A stretch of DNA of 38,919 bases from Marinosulfonomonas sp. (GTDB taxonomy: Bacteria; Pseudomonadota; Alphaproteobacteria; Rhodobacterales; Rhodobacteraceae): contig JAFLKA010000218.1 in NCBI GenBank assembly GCA_022712735.1, positions 1 through 38,919 of the forward strand, in the 5' to 3' direction. Made by a program: the position numbers and the translations under genes. Numbering within the stretch: position 1 is the stretch's first letter; the number at the start of each line of letters is the position of its first letter. The notes under the pieces are model-generated. The model did not search any database. It was not told the DNA's origin and was given only the letters and a program-made list of their open reading frames with translations. Below, in pieces: positions 21,515 through 30,010 of this stretch.

Positions 21515-21765
21515 ACCCGGCTAACCCCCAACAAAACGCCTATATCGAGCGTTACAACCGCACGGTTAGAACCGAGTGGTTGGGCAGGTGCCACTTCGAC
21601 AGCGTTGAAGATGTTCAGGATCACGCAAGACGTTGTGCTCTGGACATACAACAACGAGCGCCCCAACAATTGGCATTGGAGGAATAACACCTATACAGAA
21701 GCTAAGAAATGCAGCCTGAATTCTACTGAAACGCCCCATTAAAAATGGGGGGATTACCACCCTAG
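21515..21765 (+). pseudogene. IS3-family transposase C-terminal remnant with frameshifts
   Basis: Conceptual translation in shifting frames gives the DDE-transposase tail: QQNAYIERYNRTVRTEWLG, FDSVEDVQDHARR, then after a shift VLWTYNNERPN and after another IGGITPIQKLRNAA and a stop. These are the usual closing motifs of IS3-group OrfB. The sequence after the stop (CGCCCCATTAAAAATGGGGG) resembles an IS3 end. The 5' part of the transposase is absent, so it is a dead fragment that interrupted the HNH gene. Confidence 0.8.
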
Positions 21766-21769
21766 TTCT

Positions 21770-24331
21770 CTAATCTAACATATACGTAGCGGCCTCAAGA
21801 ATGATTCCATTGGTGTTCAAATCGGTATAATTGGCCATTGGAAGGCCGGTTTCCAAATATACTCCTGCCGAAAACCCGAAGTTTTCGATCCGGGCGCGGG
21901 CGCGGACATAGTCGACCAAAGTATGGTGATATGCGTGGGGGTGTGTGGCAACCCAGAGATATGCGGCCTTGACGCTGATGACTTCGATAGAGCGCATGAA
22001 ATCCGGGCGCTTGTACCGTGCCTCGTTTGAATTGACTTCAATGTTCCAGGGTTTTGCGAAGTTGTTGATGTTATAGCCTTGATAAACAAACCATGGCGCC
22101 CGATCCAAGGGGCTTTCGGAAACGCAGCGCATCGTGCCAGTCTTTCGGTTGTCCTCGAGCTGTGCGGAAAATAGCATGTCGGCAAGGTATTTAGACGTCG
22201 GCGTGAAACCCAGTTCGACACCCTCAAGGAGCAGGGGCTCGGCACCTAGACTTCCGATCTTAGCCGCGCTGAAAAGTAGCTCAATCAACGAATCCGCGTC
22301 GGCCTGTCCGTCCAAAGGCGCATAGGGGCTATCCGCAACTATGCCAAAAGCCGCGTAGCCCTTCGCAGCATAATCGGTGCAATGAGAGATGAAGCGATCA
22401 TAGGACAGGCGTGGCGTAAGATCGTGCATCCGCCCCTTGTGGACGGTCTCTTGAATATCCCAGCCGGCGACCTTGCGCTCAATGGTATCTTTCAATGCGG
22501 GCGAGAAGGTGCGGAGACGGTGAAAGGCATTCAGAAGGCGCCCGACGTCGCAGGAATTGAACGCTTGATCGGGTTTCTCTTTGTTGCCCACGTGAACTAT
22601 TGAACTCGGGAGCTGCAACCCTTGGATCGTTACCGTCGAAAGATTTTCGATTAGGGGCTTTGCCCAATTGTTAAGCTCAGACACTGTCATCAGATCGAGT
22701 TCGACCGCTGCGATCATACCGAAAATCTGGCTCCCTATGTCCCACATCGTGGCATAATTGTAGAACGTAACCGATCCCTCAGAGAGAAAGACCGTTGACG
22801 GTATCAGGCCCGTTTCCGGGTTTGTAAATTTTTTGAAAAAGCGCCACGCAAGCTTGGCATCCCTAAGAAGAAGATCGCGATCCAAAGGCTCTTTTGCAGC
22901 AAGCGCCGAATGTTCGCGGTACATCACATCTTCAGTCTGTTGGTAGACGAGGCGTATCGAGTCCCGTGGCTGGACCTGGTCGACGAACGAGTTCACATCG
23001 GTAATTCGGAAACTTGAGCGTCGGTCGAGCATCCTGATGATGGCTGTTGTCTTTAGTCTTTGTGCGACAGAACTGTACGATCTCTGATCAAGGATTAGGA
23101 CCGTATCCTCAAGTGTCTTGATGTCGGAAACAACCTGTATTGAAGAGTTTTCCTCGCCAACAAATGCAATCCTTGGCGGGTGAAGCGTTGCCTGGTGATC
23201 GACGCCGTTGATCGGGTCTATTTCGGGAAATTTGACGATCGCAACTTTGGGCTGCAACAAAGGCTCGCCTTGCTGGCCGGAATCCGCGTCTTTAGCAATA
23301 GAACAGTGATCTTGACGGCCGGCCTCGCCTTGCCCCTCTTGCGGACAGATGTCGGTGCCGTTTTCTTTCTTGGTAGGGGGCTCGTCCCTCGCAACTGTGA
23401 ACGCAATGTCATGGGCCTGAAGCCAATGAATGAGCTCAAGTGCGGATGCATTTATTGGTTCATCAGGCGTACCTTGCACATCCACCCTCAGGCCAATCAC
23501 TGTGTCAGGATACGGAGAAGCCCGGACATGGTAATCAGTAGGGGTCGTGGGGACTATTCGTCCGGCCCTAGCATGCTCTGAAATCAGTGATGCGATTTCA
23601 GTCATGCGCGCGACAGCCGGGGCAGTATTTTCCGACGTAAGGCCTGAAGTTGAAAGAATGAGCAAAGAGCGGGGGTCGTCACGCACACTCGCTGTTAGGG
23701 CCGTCTGGATTGATTCGACGGGCTCTGTCAGCCCGAAATGCATGCCGCCAAATATATGCAGGACGCCGTGGTCCCAACGGCTCTCGACAGGTACTATTCC
23801 GGATCGCGGCAGGGTCAGAACGGACCGGAACCCCGCCGCTCTAACACCTCCAGGTTCATAGGTCATTGTGGTGCCAAAGTTTGCCAGAGTTAGCAAGGAA
23901 AGTGCCAACTGATCGCCTGACTGCGGGGCCAATAGCCCGTCCTTCATGGCCTGACGCGCCTGCGTCGCCAGTCGAGACTGGAAATAATATGGTCGACCGG
24001 TCAGCGCCGGTGTTTCGAGGATAACCTCGATCCGGGCTGGATAGTCAGCGATGAACCGGCGCAGATAATCGGCGAGCACACTATCTGGACGAAATGTCTC
24101 TGTGCCACTTTCCGGAGTCACGATACAACTGATGGGAACTCCAGCTTTCACGAACGGTTCGAGAAGCGCCAAAAGTGCCTCCGGAGGTGTCATTGTGGTA
24201 ATGTCAGAAAGAACTATTTGAAAAGATTTGAATGGTAATTCGGCTGAGGACATAGACGGGGCTACAACCAGGGCGGAAAGCTGCGCCCCAAATTGCAGGA
24301 ATAGGTTGCGTCGGCTAATTTTGATGCTCAT
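21770..24331 (-). CDS. Tat-exported DUF3131 protein, exopolysaccharide-associated
   Basis: An 853-residue exported protein. The N-terminus has a Tat-type signal (SRRNLFLQFGAQLSALVVAP). Residues about 35-315 resemble a degenerate polysaccharide-deacetylase-like fold (FQIVLSDITTMTPPEALLAL, VPISCIVTPESG) without the metal-binding motifs. After a linker comes a DUF3131 domain (about 485-850: DRDLLLRDAKLAWRFFKKFT, TFYNYATMWDIGSQIFGMIA, then APWFVYQGYNINN). DUF3131 proteins have a glucoamylase-like helical barrel and often sit beside polysaccharide synthases. It is divergent from the GH18-CE4-GT2 gene, implying shared control. The substrate is unknown. Confidence 0.82.
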   Translation of the reverse strand: MSIKISRRNLFLQFGAQLSALVVAPSMSSAELPFKSFQIVLSDITTMTPPEALLALLEPFVKAGVPISCIVTPESGTETFRPDSVLADYLRRFIADYPARIEVILETPALTGRPYYFQSRLATQARQAMKDGLLAPQSGDQLALSLLTLANFGTTMTYEPGGVRAAGFRSVLTLPRSGIVPVESRWDHGVLHIFGGMHFGLTEPVESIQTALTASVRDDPRSLLILSTSGLTSENTAPAVARMTEIASLISEHARAGRIVPTTPTDYHVRASPYPDTVIGLRVDVQGTPDEPINASALELIHWLQAHDIAFTVARDEPPTKKENGTDICPQEGQGEAGRQDHCSIAKDADSGQQGEPLLQPKVAIVKFPEIDPINGVDHQATLHPPRIAFVGEENSSIQVVSDIKTLEDTVLILDQRSYSSVAQRLKTTAIIRMLDRRSSFRITDVNSFVDQVQPRDSIRLVYQQTEDVMYREHSALAAKEPLDRDLLLRDAKLAWRFFKKFTNPETGLIPSTVFLSEGSVTFYNYATMWDIGSQIFGMIAAVELDLMTVSELNNWAKPLIENLSTVTIQGLQLPSSIVHVGNKEKPDQAFNSCDVGRLLNAFHRLRTFSPALKDTIERKVAGWDIQETVHKGRMHDLTPRLSYDRFISHCTDYAAKGYAAFGIVADSPYAPLDGQADADSLIELLFSAAKIGSLGAEPLLLEGVELGFTPTSKYLADMLFSAQLEDNRKTGTMRCVSESPLDRAPWFVYQGYNINNFAKPWNIEVNSNEARYKRPDFMRSIEVISVKAAYLWVATHPHAYHHTLVDYVRARARIENFGFSAGVYLETGLPMANYTDLNTNGIILEAATYMLD

Positions 24332-24565
24332 GTAAACCCCTCAATTCCTTTACGTTTATAATATTGTGCACCGTTTTTGAAAAAATGAAAGCAATTTATT
24401 AAAACCACATTATACTCATGAGTCTTAGTTTAATTAATTTTGATTCTCGCTACTGCAACATTACTGCCGCACAAGTCTGCTCGTCGGCTCAAGCGTAGCG
24501 ATTTCTCGACCGCATATCTTGCTGGAGATGCCTATAGAGGGTCGAGTGTAAGGGGGGGAGTATCT
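24332..24565. promoter_or_regulatory. Divergent control region of the polysaccharide genes
   Basis: AT-rich stretch between the DUF3131 start and the preferred GTG start of the synthase. A -10-like TATACT lies at 24411-24416 on the plus strand with no good -35. An in-frame TTG at 24440 would extend the synthase by 42 codons, but it lacks a ribosome site and the extension has no recognisable feature. Confidence 0.35.
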
Positions 24566-27500
24566 GTGACCGCGCATTTCAAATGCAGCGATTCTGGAAA
24601 AGTTGGACCTGTTAAACGACTTCCGATTTTTTCAGATCCAACGCGTACTAGATCGCGTCGAATAAAGCTCTTCGCAGGCGCTGCTTTCGGCATCCTTATT
24701 TTTTGGCTCATAGCGTTTGGATTCCGTATCTTCAAAGTGGATACGATCGAGTTTGATCTTCATTCATCGCCAAGCCAATCTTTCGAACCTTTGTTTGCCA
24801 AGAATACGGAATTGTCGGCCCTCAACGAGCAGTTGCTTGATGTGAGTTACCTGAGTCCCACCGCGACACGCCGACAATCCACATCGCCCAATTGCAAAGG
24901 TCTGCGCGGGCGCGGCGATGCGCTCAAGCAGGGATCGCGCGATACTTACGCATTTTTACCAATCGAGCCGAATTGGTCTTATTCCTTGCTCGCGGCGCAT
25001 TGCTCTCAGATCGACGTTCTGGTTCCCGCTTGGTATGAAATCTCTGGGACTGAGCTTCGAATTCTGGATGTCGAACCGGAGTTTGTATACGGCGACCGAA
25101 TTCGCAACCTGATCGAGTCTAACCGGAATGATTTTGCGCTAATGCCGAGCATTTCGCTCCCCGAGTTTAGCGACGATAATAATGTGAAAACGCTCATTGG
25201 GACGGCTGGGTTACGCCAATCTCTCGTCGATGAGATGGTCAATATTGCAGTCGCTAATGACCTTGACGGAGTTTGTCTTGATACAAACGGCTTTTCGCCC
25301 GAAACGATCAACCTCGCGACCGATATAATGCAGCGGCTCAAGATAGCGTTCGACGCGGTCCAGCTAAAGACCTGTTCGATAATGAATTTCGATAGCGAAT
25401 TCTGGATGAACGATGATCTTATCGCGGCTTCAAACCGGGCTATCGTCATAATGATACGCGAGCCGTTTGCAGGCTCGTTGCCGGCACCGGTTGCACCGCA
25501 GCAATGGTTTGTAGAATCCGCGTCTTTTGTCGCCAGCCGGGTCGTTTCTGAAAAGCTCGTCTTCGCTCTGGGTACGGGAGGGTATGATTGGGAAAGCGGA
25601 CAGATTGAGCCTGTCTGGACAGATTACACAACGATCATCAGCCAGGCGGCGCAGCATGATGGCCGGGTACATTTTTTCGATATCGACCTCAATAGCCAGG
25701 CGACCTACATCGATAGTGAACAAAACCGCCACGTCAGTTGGTTTCTCGATTCCGCCTCGTTCCACAACCAACTTCGGGCGCTCAATGGCTATGCCCTGTC
25801 GGGTGTCGCAGTCTGGACTGTCGGACGCGAGGATCCCGGTGTCTGGGATGTTCTGGCCTTACAAGGGGATACCTTTGCTAATCTCGTGGCCCGGCTCGGC
25901 TCGGTTTCGGTCGCTGATGACGTCCGCTATTTTGGCGAGGGCCCTTTTTACCGTCTGTCGTCGGAGGCCGTCACTGGCCATCGCCGTCTTGCGGACGATC
26001 AGGGAGACGGCCTGATCCACGTACAAGATTATACCGTCCTGCCTCAGCCGATCCTCCTTGAGCGTTTCGGCAAGCCCGATGGCAACAAGATATCACTGAC
26101 TTTCGATGACGGACCAGACCCAGTTTTCACCGAACAGTTGCTTGATATCCTGCGAGATAAGGGCGTAAAGGCCACATTCTTTGTCGTTGGGCAAAAGATT
26201 ACGCAATCACCTGGAGTGCTCCAGCGGATCGTGCGCGAAGGTCATACCGTCGGATCACACTCATTTTCCCATCCACGTCTCGAGGCGGTGTCGCCGGGGC
26301 GGGTTAAACTTGAACTCAACAGCGTGCAACGGATCGTCGCCGGCCTGACTGGCCGCCATATTGTGCTATTTCGCACACCCTATGGAAGGAGCCGTGGCCC
26401 TGAAACAGCCGACTTTGTGCAACCGATCCGCATCGCAACATCGTTGGGCTATGTCGGGATGGGGAGTGACATAGTTACATATGATTGGACAAAAATTTCT
26501 GCCGAAGACATCACGGAATTTGTCCGCCAGGGCGGCCAAAGGGGAGGCAGTGTGGTCATGATGCACGATGCAGGCGGTGATCGAAGCGCTACCGTCCAGG
26601 CTTTGGGCCCGATGATTGACCAGATGCGGACGGAAGGTTACGAGTTCGTCTCCGCCGCGGATCTGCTTGGTCTAAGCAATTCCGATCTCATGCCGCTAGA
26701 TGACAGCATTGAAACCCAATTGGATGGATATTCGGTCAATTTTCTATTGGCAGCCAGAACGGCATTTGTCAGGATATTCTGGGCGACTGTTCTGCTTGGT
26801 CTGCTGCGCTCCGCCACGATCTTCTTTCTGGCTATTTATAGACGGCCCGCCACACCCGCAGATCTGGCCTACGAGCCTTCGGTGACCGTCGTTGTTGCAG
26901 CCTATAATGAAGCCACGGTTATAGAAGACTCCATCACAACGATACTGGCATCGGACTATAAGAACCTGCGCGTTCTGGTGATCGACGACGGATCAAACGA
27001 CGGAACGGCGGCAGTCGTCCGTAAGGCATTTAAGAATGAACGTCGGGTAAAGCTGCACAGTCAGCCAAATGGCGGGAAATGGCGGGCACTTAATATGGCA
27101 TACCGGTATGTGTCGACTGACATCGTGGTGGCAATCGATGCCGACACAGTCCTGCGCAAAGATGCTATCCGAAAGCTTGTAGCCCCCTTCAGCGACACGA
27201 TAGTGGGTGCTGTCGCTGGCAACGTGAAGGTCGGGAACCGGCTTAATCTTCTGACGCGTCTCCAAGCGTTGGAATATATAACAGCCCAAAATATGGAACG
27301 CCGCGCATTCGACTCGATCAACGGTATGCTTGTCGTGCCAGGGGCGATCGGGGCTTGGCGTGTATCCGCAGTGATCGAAGCTGGAGGCTACTCGGGTGAC
27401 ACCCTCGCTGAAGACGCCGATCTTACCGTCTCTATCCAGAGACTTGGGTATAAAGTCCGCTTTGTCGAGGACGCATTTTCAGTCACCGAGGCACCTGCCA

Positions 27501-28003
27501 CTCTGGCGCCATTCCTCAAACAGCGGCTCCGGTGGACCTTAGGCATGATGCAGATGGGCTGGAAGCATCGCGCCAGCTTTTCAGAGAAGCGCTCCATCGG
27601 CCTTGTCTCGCTGCCCGATCTCCAAATTTTCGGCATCCTGTTTGCCCTTTTCGCGCCAATCGCCGATTTAGTTCTTATCACTACAGTCGGCGTTGCCATT
27701 AGCGAGTTCTTGGCGGGGCGACCGGCTCTGGATCCGAACGGCCAATATGTGCTGCTCGCCGGATACATCATACTACCGCTAATGGATGTTCTTCTGGCCG
27801 TGACGGCCGTGCGCCTAGAGCGTCGCAACGGCGGATCGGAATCCTATTTGCTGCTCTGGGTTCTTCCGTTCCAGCGGATCATCCATCGTCCATTGCTGTA
27901 TTTTACTGTCTATCGATCAGTCCTGCGCGCTCTTACTGGCCGGCTGGCCAAATGGGGAACACTCAAGCGGATGGGAACGGTTAAGTTGGCCCGATGGACC
28001 TGA
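24566..28003 (+). CDS. GH18-like / polysaccharide deacetylase (CE4) / GT2 fusion synthase
   Basis: A 1145-residue membrane enzyme with three modules. The preferred GTG start follows GGGGGGAGTATCT. After an N-terminal membrane helix (about 35-55) comes a GH18-like domain (about 128-433) whose active-site stretch reads DGVCLDTN where active chitinases have DGxDxDxE, so the catalytic Glu is Asn. A CE4 deacetylase follows with all motifs: TFDDGPD (512-518), HSFSH (565-569), RTPYG and MMHD. Then come a membrane helix and a processive GT2 domain with DDGS (807-810), DAD (858-860), EDAD (949-952) and QRLRW (986-990). Four or so C-terminal membrane segments follow. It likely polymerises and deacetylates a poly-N-acetylhexosamine; the substrate is inferred. 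It converges on the barrel-protein gene. Confidence 0.9.
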   Translation: MTAHFKCSDSGKVGPVKRLPIFSDPTRTRSRRIKLFAGAAFGILIFWLIAFGFRIFKVDTIEFDLHSSPSQSFEPLFAKNTELSALNEQLLDVSYLSPTATRRQSTSPNCKGLRGRGDALKQGSRDTYAFLPIEPNWSYSLLAAHCSQIDVLVPAWYEISGTELRILDVEPEFVYGDRIRNLIESNRNDFALMPSISLPEFSDDNNVKTLIGTAGLRQSLVDEMVNIAVANDLDGVCLDTNGFSPETINLATDIMQRLKIAFDAVQLKTCSIMNFDSEFWMNDDLIAASNRAIVIMIREPFAGSLPAPVAPQQWFVESASFVASRVVSEKLVFALGTGGYDWESGQIEPVWTDYTTIISQAAQHDGRVHFFDIDLNSQATYIDSEQNRHVSWFLDSASFHNQLRALNGYALSGVAVWTVGREDPGVWDVLALQGDTFANLVARLGSVSVADDVRYFGEGPFYRLSSEAVTGHRRLADDQGDGLIHVQDYTVLPQPILLERFGKPDGNKISLTFDDGPDPVFTEQLLDILRDKGVKATFFVVGQKITQSPGVLQRIVREGHTVGSHSFSHPRLEAVSPGRVKLELNSVQRIVAGLTGRHIVLFRTPYGRSRGPETADFVQPIRIATSLGYVGMGSDIVTYDWTKISAEDITEFVRQGGQRGGSVVMMHDAGGDRSATVQALGPMIDQMRTEGYEFVSAADLLGLSNSDLMPLDDSIETQLDGYSVNFLLAARTAFVRIFWATVLLGLLRSATIFFLAIYRRPATPADLAYEPSVTVVVAAYNEATVIEDSITTILASDYKNLRVLVIDDGSNDGTAAVVRKAFKNERRVKLHSQPNGGKWRALNMAYRYVSTDIVVAIDADTVLRKDAIRKLVAPFSDTIVGAVAGNVKVGNRLNLLTRLQALEYITAQNMERRAFDSINGMLVVPGAIGAWRVSAVIEAGGYSGDTLAEDADLTVSIQRLGYKVRFVEDAFSVTEAPATLAPFLKQRLRWTLGMMQMGWKHRASFSEKRSIGLVSLPDLQIFGILFALFAPIADLVLITTVGVAISEFLAGRPALDPNGQYVLLAGYIILPLMDVLLAVTAVRLERRNGGSESYLLLWVLPFQRIIHRPLLYFTVYRSVLRALTGRLAKWGTLKRMGTVKLARWT

Positions 28004-28014
28004 GCCAATTTTGA

Positions 28015-28620
28015 TCAACTCGACAGGATCTGGCAATTATTCGCAAGCTCTCCGGAGATAACCGAGTATCCGCGGCGCGGATTGATGATGAACGAGTGCA
28101 CCGCAGTTATCCGCCGCATGCAAGCATTGGCAATATCCGGACCCGCACGTCGACCGCCAACATAAATGTCGAGCCAAGGTAGGCCGTTACGGCCGCTGTG
28201 GCAGGGACCCTTCTGGGGCGTTGGGCCATCGCCGCAAACGTCCTCTACGATGGCGTATTTCTGTATGGAGCCAATGTAGAAGCGCGTACCGGCGGGGAAA
28301 TCGAGCGTCTGCTTGCCGCCAGAAATCGCGTGGCCAACTGCAATTGTGATCGGGTCATTATAGGTTCCCGTGCCCCCTGCGCGCCGGTGGATTACCGGTC
28401 TTGCGATCGCGGAAGAAGCTGGAGGAGTGTTGTCCCAATAACTGTAGCCGGTCAGATAGGCGTTGAAACGCCGTTCTTGGCCGTCCGCAATTTCGCTTAT
28501 CGAAAGGTTGGACTGGATTGCCCGGCTGACCGAGGCTGCCTGATTGCCTATTGCGGCACCGCTAATGAGTAGTGACAAGCTACCGGCAGTTACCAAACTT
28601 TTCCATAACGTCATCTTCAT
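28015..28620 (-). CDS. Secreted double-psi beta-barrel-like protein
   Basis: A 201-residue exported protein with signal peptide MKMTLWKSLVTAGSLSLLIS. The mature part (about 50-195) contains FNAYLTGYSYWDNTPPASSA, GTYNDPITIAVGHAISG, FPAGTRFYIGSIQKYAIVED and PWLDIYVGG. This order resembles double-psi beta-barrel (expansin/RlpA-like) proteins that bind or loosen polysaccharide. Four cysteines in the second half could form two disulfides. It ends 12 bases from the end of the synthase on the other strand. Its place beside the synthase suggests it acts on the same polymer; no catalytic residue is assigned. Confidence 0.68.
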   Translation of the reverse strand: MKMTLWKSLVTAGSLSLLISGAAIGNQAASVSRAIQSNLSISEIADGQERRFNAYLTGYSYWDNTPPASSAIARPVIHRRAGGTGTYNDPITIAVGHAISGGKQTLDFPAGTRFYIGSIQKYAIVEDVCGDGPTPQKGPCHSGRNGLPWLDIYVGGRRAGPDIANACMRRITAVHSFIINPRRGYSVISGELANNCQILSS

Positions 28621-28881
28621 CAGCTCGATCCTTTTTTGCGATCTCGAATTTTCTTCTGCACCGAGATACGTTTAAATCCTGTTAATAATCGAACTTTTTG
28701 GCAAATTTGCGGCGCCCAAAAGGAAAAATATTGCAGCCTTTACGAAGTCCATATTTAGTGCTGCATTCGATATCTGAAACATCTACTGGTGTCTACGGGC
28801 AAAAATGCGCGCATGTTTCAATGGGCGCAATTCCGCTCTTGGTGGGCATAAACCCGCCAATTGGAGCAGTTCTGTCGCAAA
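28621..28881. other. Spacer before the IS mosaic
   Basis: AT-rich upstream region of the barrel-protein gene, with no credible coding frame. It presumably holds that gene's promoter on the minus strand. Confidence 0.4.
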
Positions 28882-29075
28882 TTATTTGAACGGCGAAGCG
28901 TGGTTCGTCTGGAATTGTTTCTTTCGGATTACATGGGCCGCCTCAATCCCGGAGAGAGTGGCTGCGGCCGAATGGAAGGCCTTGAAGCCCAACATAGGGC
29001 GGGTGGTTTTCTTGATGAAGCGATGATCTTGTTCGACGATATTGTTTAAATATTTCACACGCAATATCCTGATCC
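28882..29075 (-). pseudogene. IS6-family transposase C-terminal remnant
   Basis: The frame gives VKYLNNIVEQDHRFIKKTTR, PMLGFKAFHSAAATLSGIEA and AHVIRKKQF, the usual last quarter of IS6-family transposases, ending at a normal stop. The catalytic N-terminal three quarters are missing. Confidence 0.82.
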
Positions 29076-29140
29076 GCTGGCCTGCCACTAAGGATTTTCT
29101 TCACATTGAACTAGAGTCTGGCCTAACAAAAGGACAGACA

Positions 29141-29266
29141 ATGAAACGATCAAGACTTCCGGACGAACAGGTAATCGGTATTTTGCAAGAGCATGAGGCT
29201 GGCGCGAAATGCGCTGATCTTTGTCGCAAGCACGGGATGTCGGAGGGCACATTCTATGGTAAGCGT
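29141..29266 (+). pseudogene. IS3-family OrfA N-terminal remnant
   Basis: The ATG after ACAAAAGGACAGACA opens MKRSRLPDEQVIGILQEHEA then GAKCADLCRKHGMSEGTFYG, the standard HTH start of IS3-family (IS407-like) OrfA. It breaks after GTFY, where the IS66 remnant begins on the other strand; the frame continues as junk. Confidence 0.82.
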
Positions 29267-29273
29267 CCCAGCA

Positions 29274-29600
29274 CTACGTTTCTATATTATAGCGCAAGGG
29301 CATCAATTCGTCTATCTTGTTGGTTTTGTGGTCAGCAATGCGTTCCAGAACCCATGTGAGCCAAGCCTGTGGATCTACCTTGTTGAGTTTGGCGGTTTCG
29401 ATGAGGGTGAAGGCAATGGCCATAGAATTACCGCCGCGCTGCGAGCCCGCGAACATCCAGTCTTGCGGCCGATGGCGACGGGCTTCATGGCACGTTCTGC
29501 GGTGCTGTTGTCCCGTTCCAAAAAGCCGTTATCAAGGTAGGGCCGTGTTTTGGGCATGCGGTTCAAGGCAATCGAATAGTCTGTGCCAAAGTGATTTGCC
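29274..29600 (-). pseudogene. IS66-family transposase C-terminal remnant with frameshift
   Basis: Two frames joined by a shift: [20 protein letters not shown] then [16 protein letters not shown], followed in another frame by [40 protein letters not shown] and [11 protein letters not shown]. These are the conserved closing motifs of IS66 TnpC (DNxxAERAMRPxAxGRKNxLF, AGSxxGG, LExIAxH). Both frameshift and truncation make it dead. Confidence 0.82.
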
Positions 29601-29614
29601 GGAGTGAGGTGCCC

Positions 29615-29686
29615 CTAACCGTGCTCAACGACCTGTGCCACAGCGTCCTGTTTGAACTCACCCGTAAACCGAATTCTCTTGTTCAT
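29615..29686 (-). pseudogene. IS3-family OrfA start remnant
   Basis: MNKRIRFTGEFKQDAVAQVV then EHG and a stop: the first 23 codons of an IS3-group OrfA. The adjacent sequence to the right (TGTCTACAAATCTAGGGGCT at about 29720) resembles an IS3-group terminus. Confidence 0.75.
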
Positions 29687-29953
29687 ACCCGTCTCTCCTT
29701 GGGTCCAAAGTTTCCAAGCAAGGTGTCTACAAATCTAGGGGCTATTCAGTCCTTTTATTGGGCAGACTCTACATCATTCTGGAGGAGCCTTAAGGGAGCA
29801 GGTCAGCAATGAAGCGAATAGGCTTTGAGTGAGTTCGAGAGAGGCTCTCAGCTAGGGTGAAAAATTGAGAAACTTACACACTTAGTTACACAGTTTGCAA
29901 TTTTTAGTATTAATGTTCATTAAAAATAATCACTTAAGGCATAGTTCTCCCAT
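29687..29953. other. Gene-free right end of element 2
   Basis: Holds the probable IS end described for the fragment to its left, then AT-rich DNA with no credible frame up to att copy 3. No copy of the left-end TGTGTCCCG repeats was found. Confidence 0.45.
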
Positions 29954-29998
29954 CTCCTAAGGGGCAGGTTACTGGTTCGAATCCAGTCGGGGTCACCA
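29954..29998 (+). repeat. Attachment site copy 3 (right end of element 2)
   Basis: 45 bases identical to the 3' half of tRNA-Arg, ending at the CCA. The sequence to its right (AATTCAAACC) should be the original neighbour of the tRNA gene before integration. Confidence 0.92.
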
Positions 29999-30010
29999 AA
30001 TTCAAACCGC

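Larger units (their letters stand above)
16901..29998. mobile_element. Element 2: decayed phage-satellite-like integrative element with polysaccharide cargo
   Basis: 13.1 kb between att copies 2 and 3. The left part has an integrase, small regulators with operators, collapsed phage head genes and a clipped HNH gene. The centre carries the DUF3131 and GH18-CE4-GT2 polysaccharide genes. The right part is a mosaic of transposase fragments. No relaxase, terminase, tail or lysis genes are seen. Integrase and att suggest it could still excise, but packaging functions are gone. Confidence 0.82.

Noticed and set aside
21220..21690. N-terminal extension of the capsid-portal frame
   Set aside because: It runs through the HNH gene and IS remnant in another frame; the capsid start MLESVKIARR is clear.
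29267..29359. Continuation of the IS3 OrfA frame
   Set aside because: It crosses into the IS66 remnant; composite junk at a junction.
5191..29998. Extra tRNA genes at 16854 and 29954
   Set aside because: Only the 3' half is present; the 5' acceptor strand and D arm are missing, so they are att copies.
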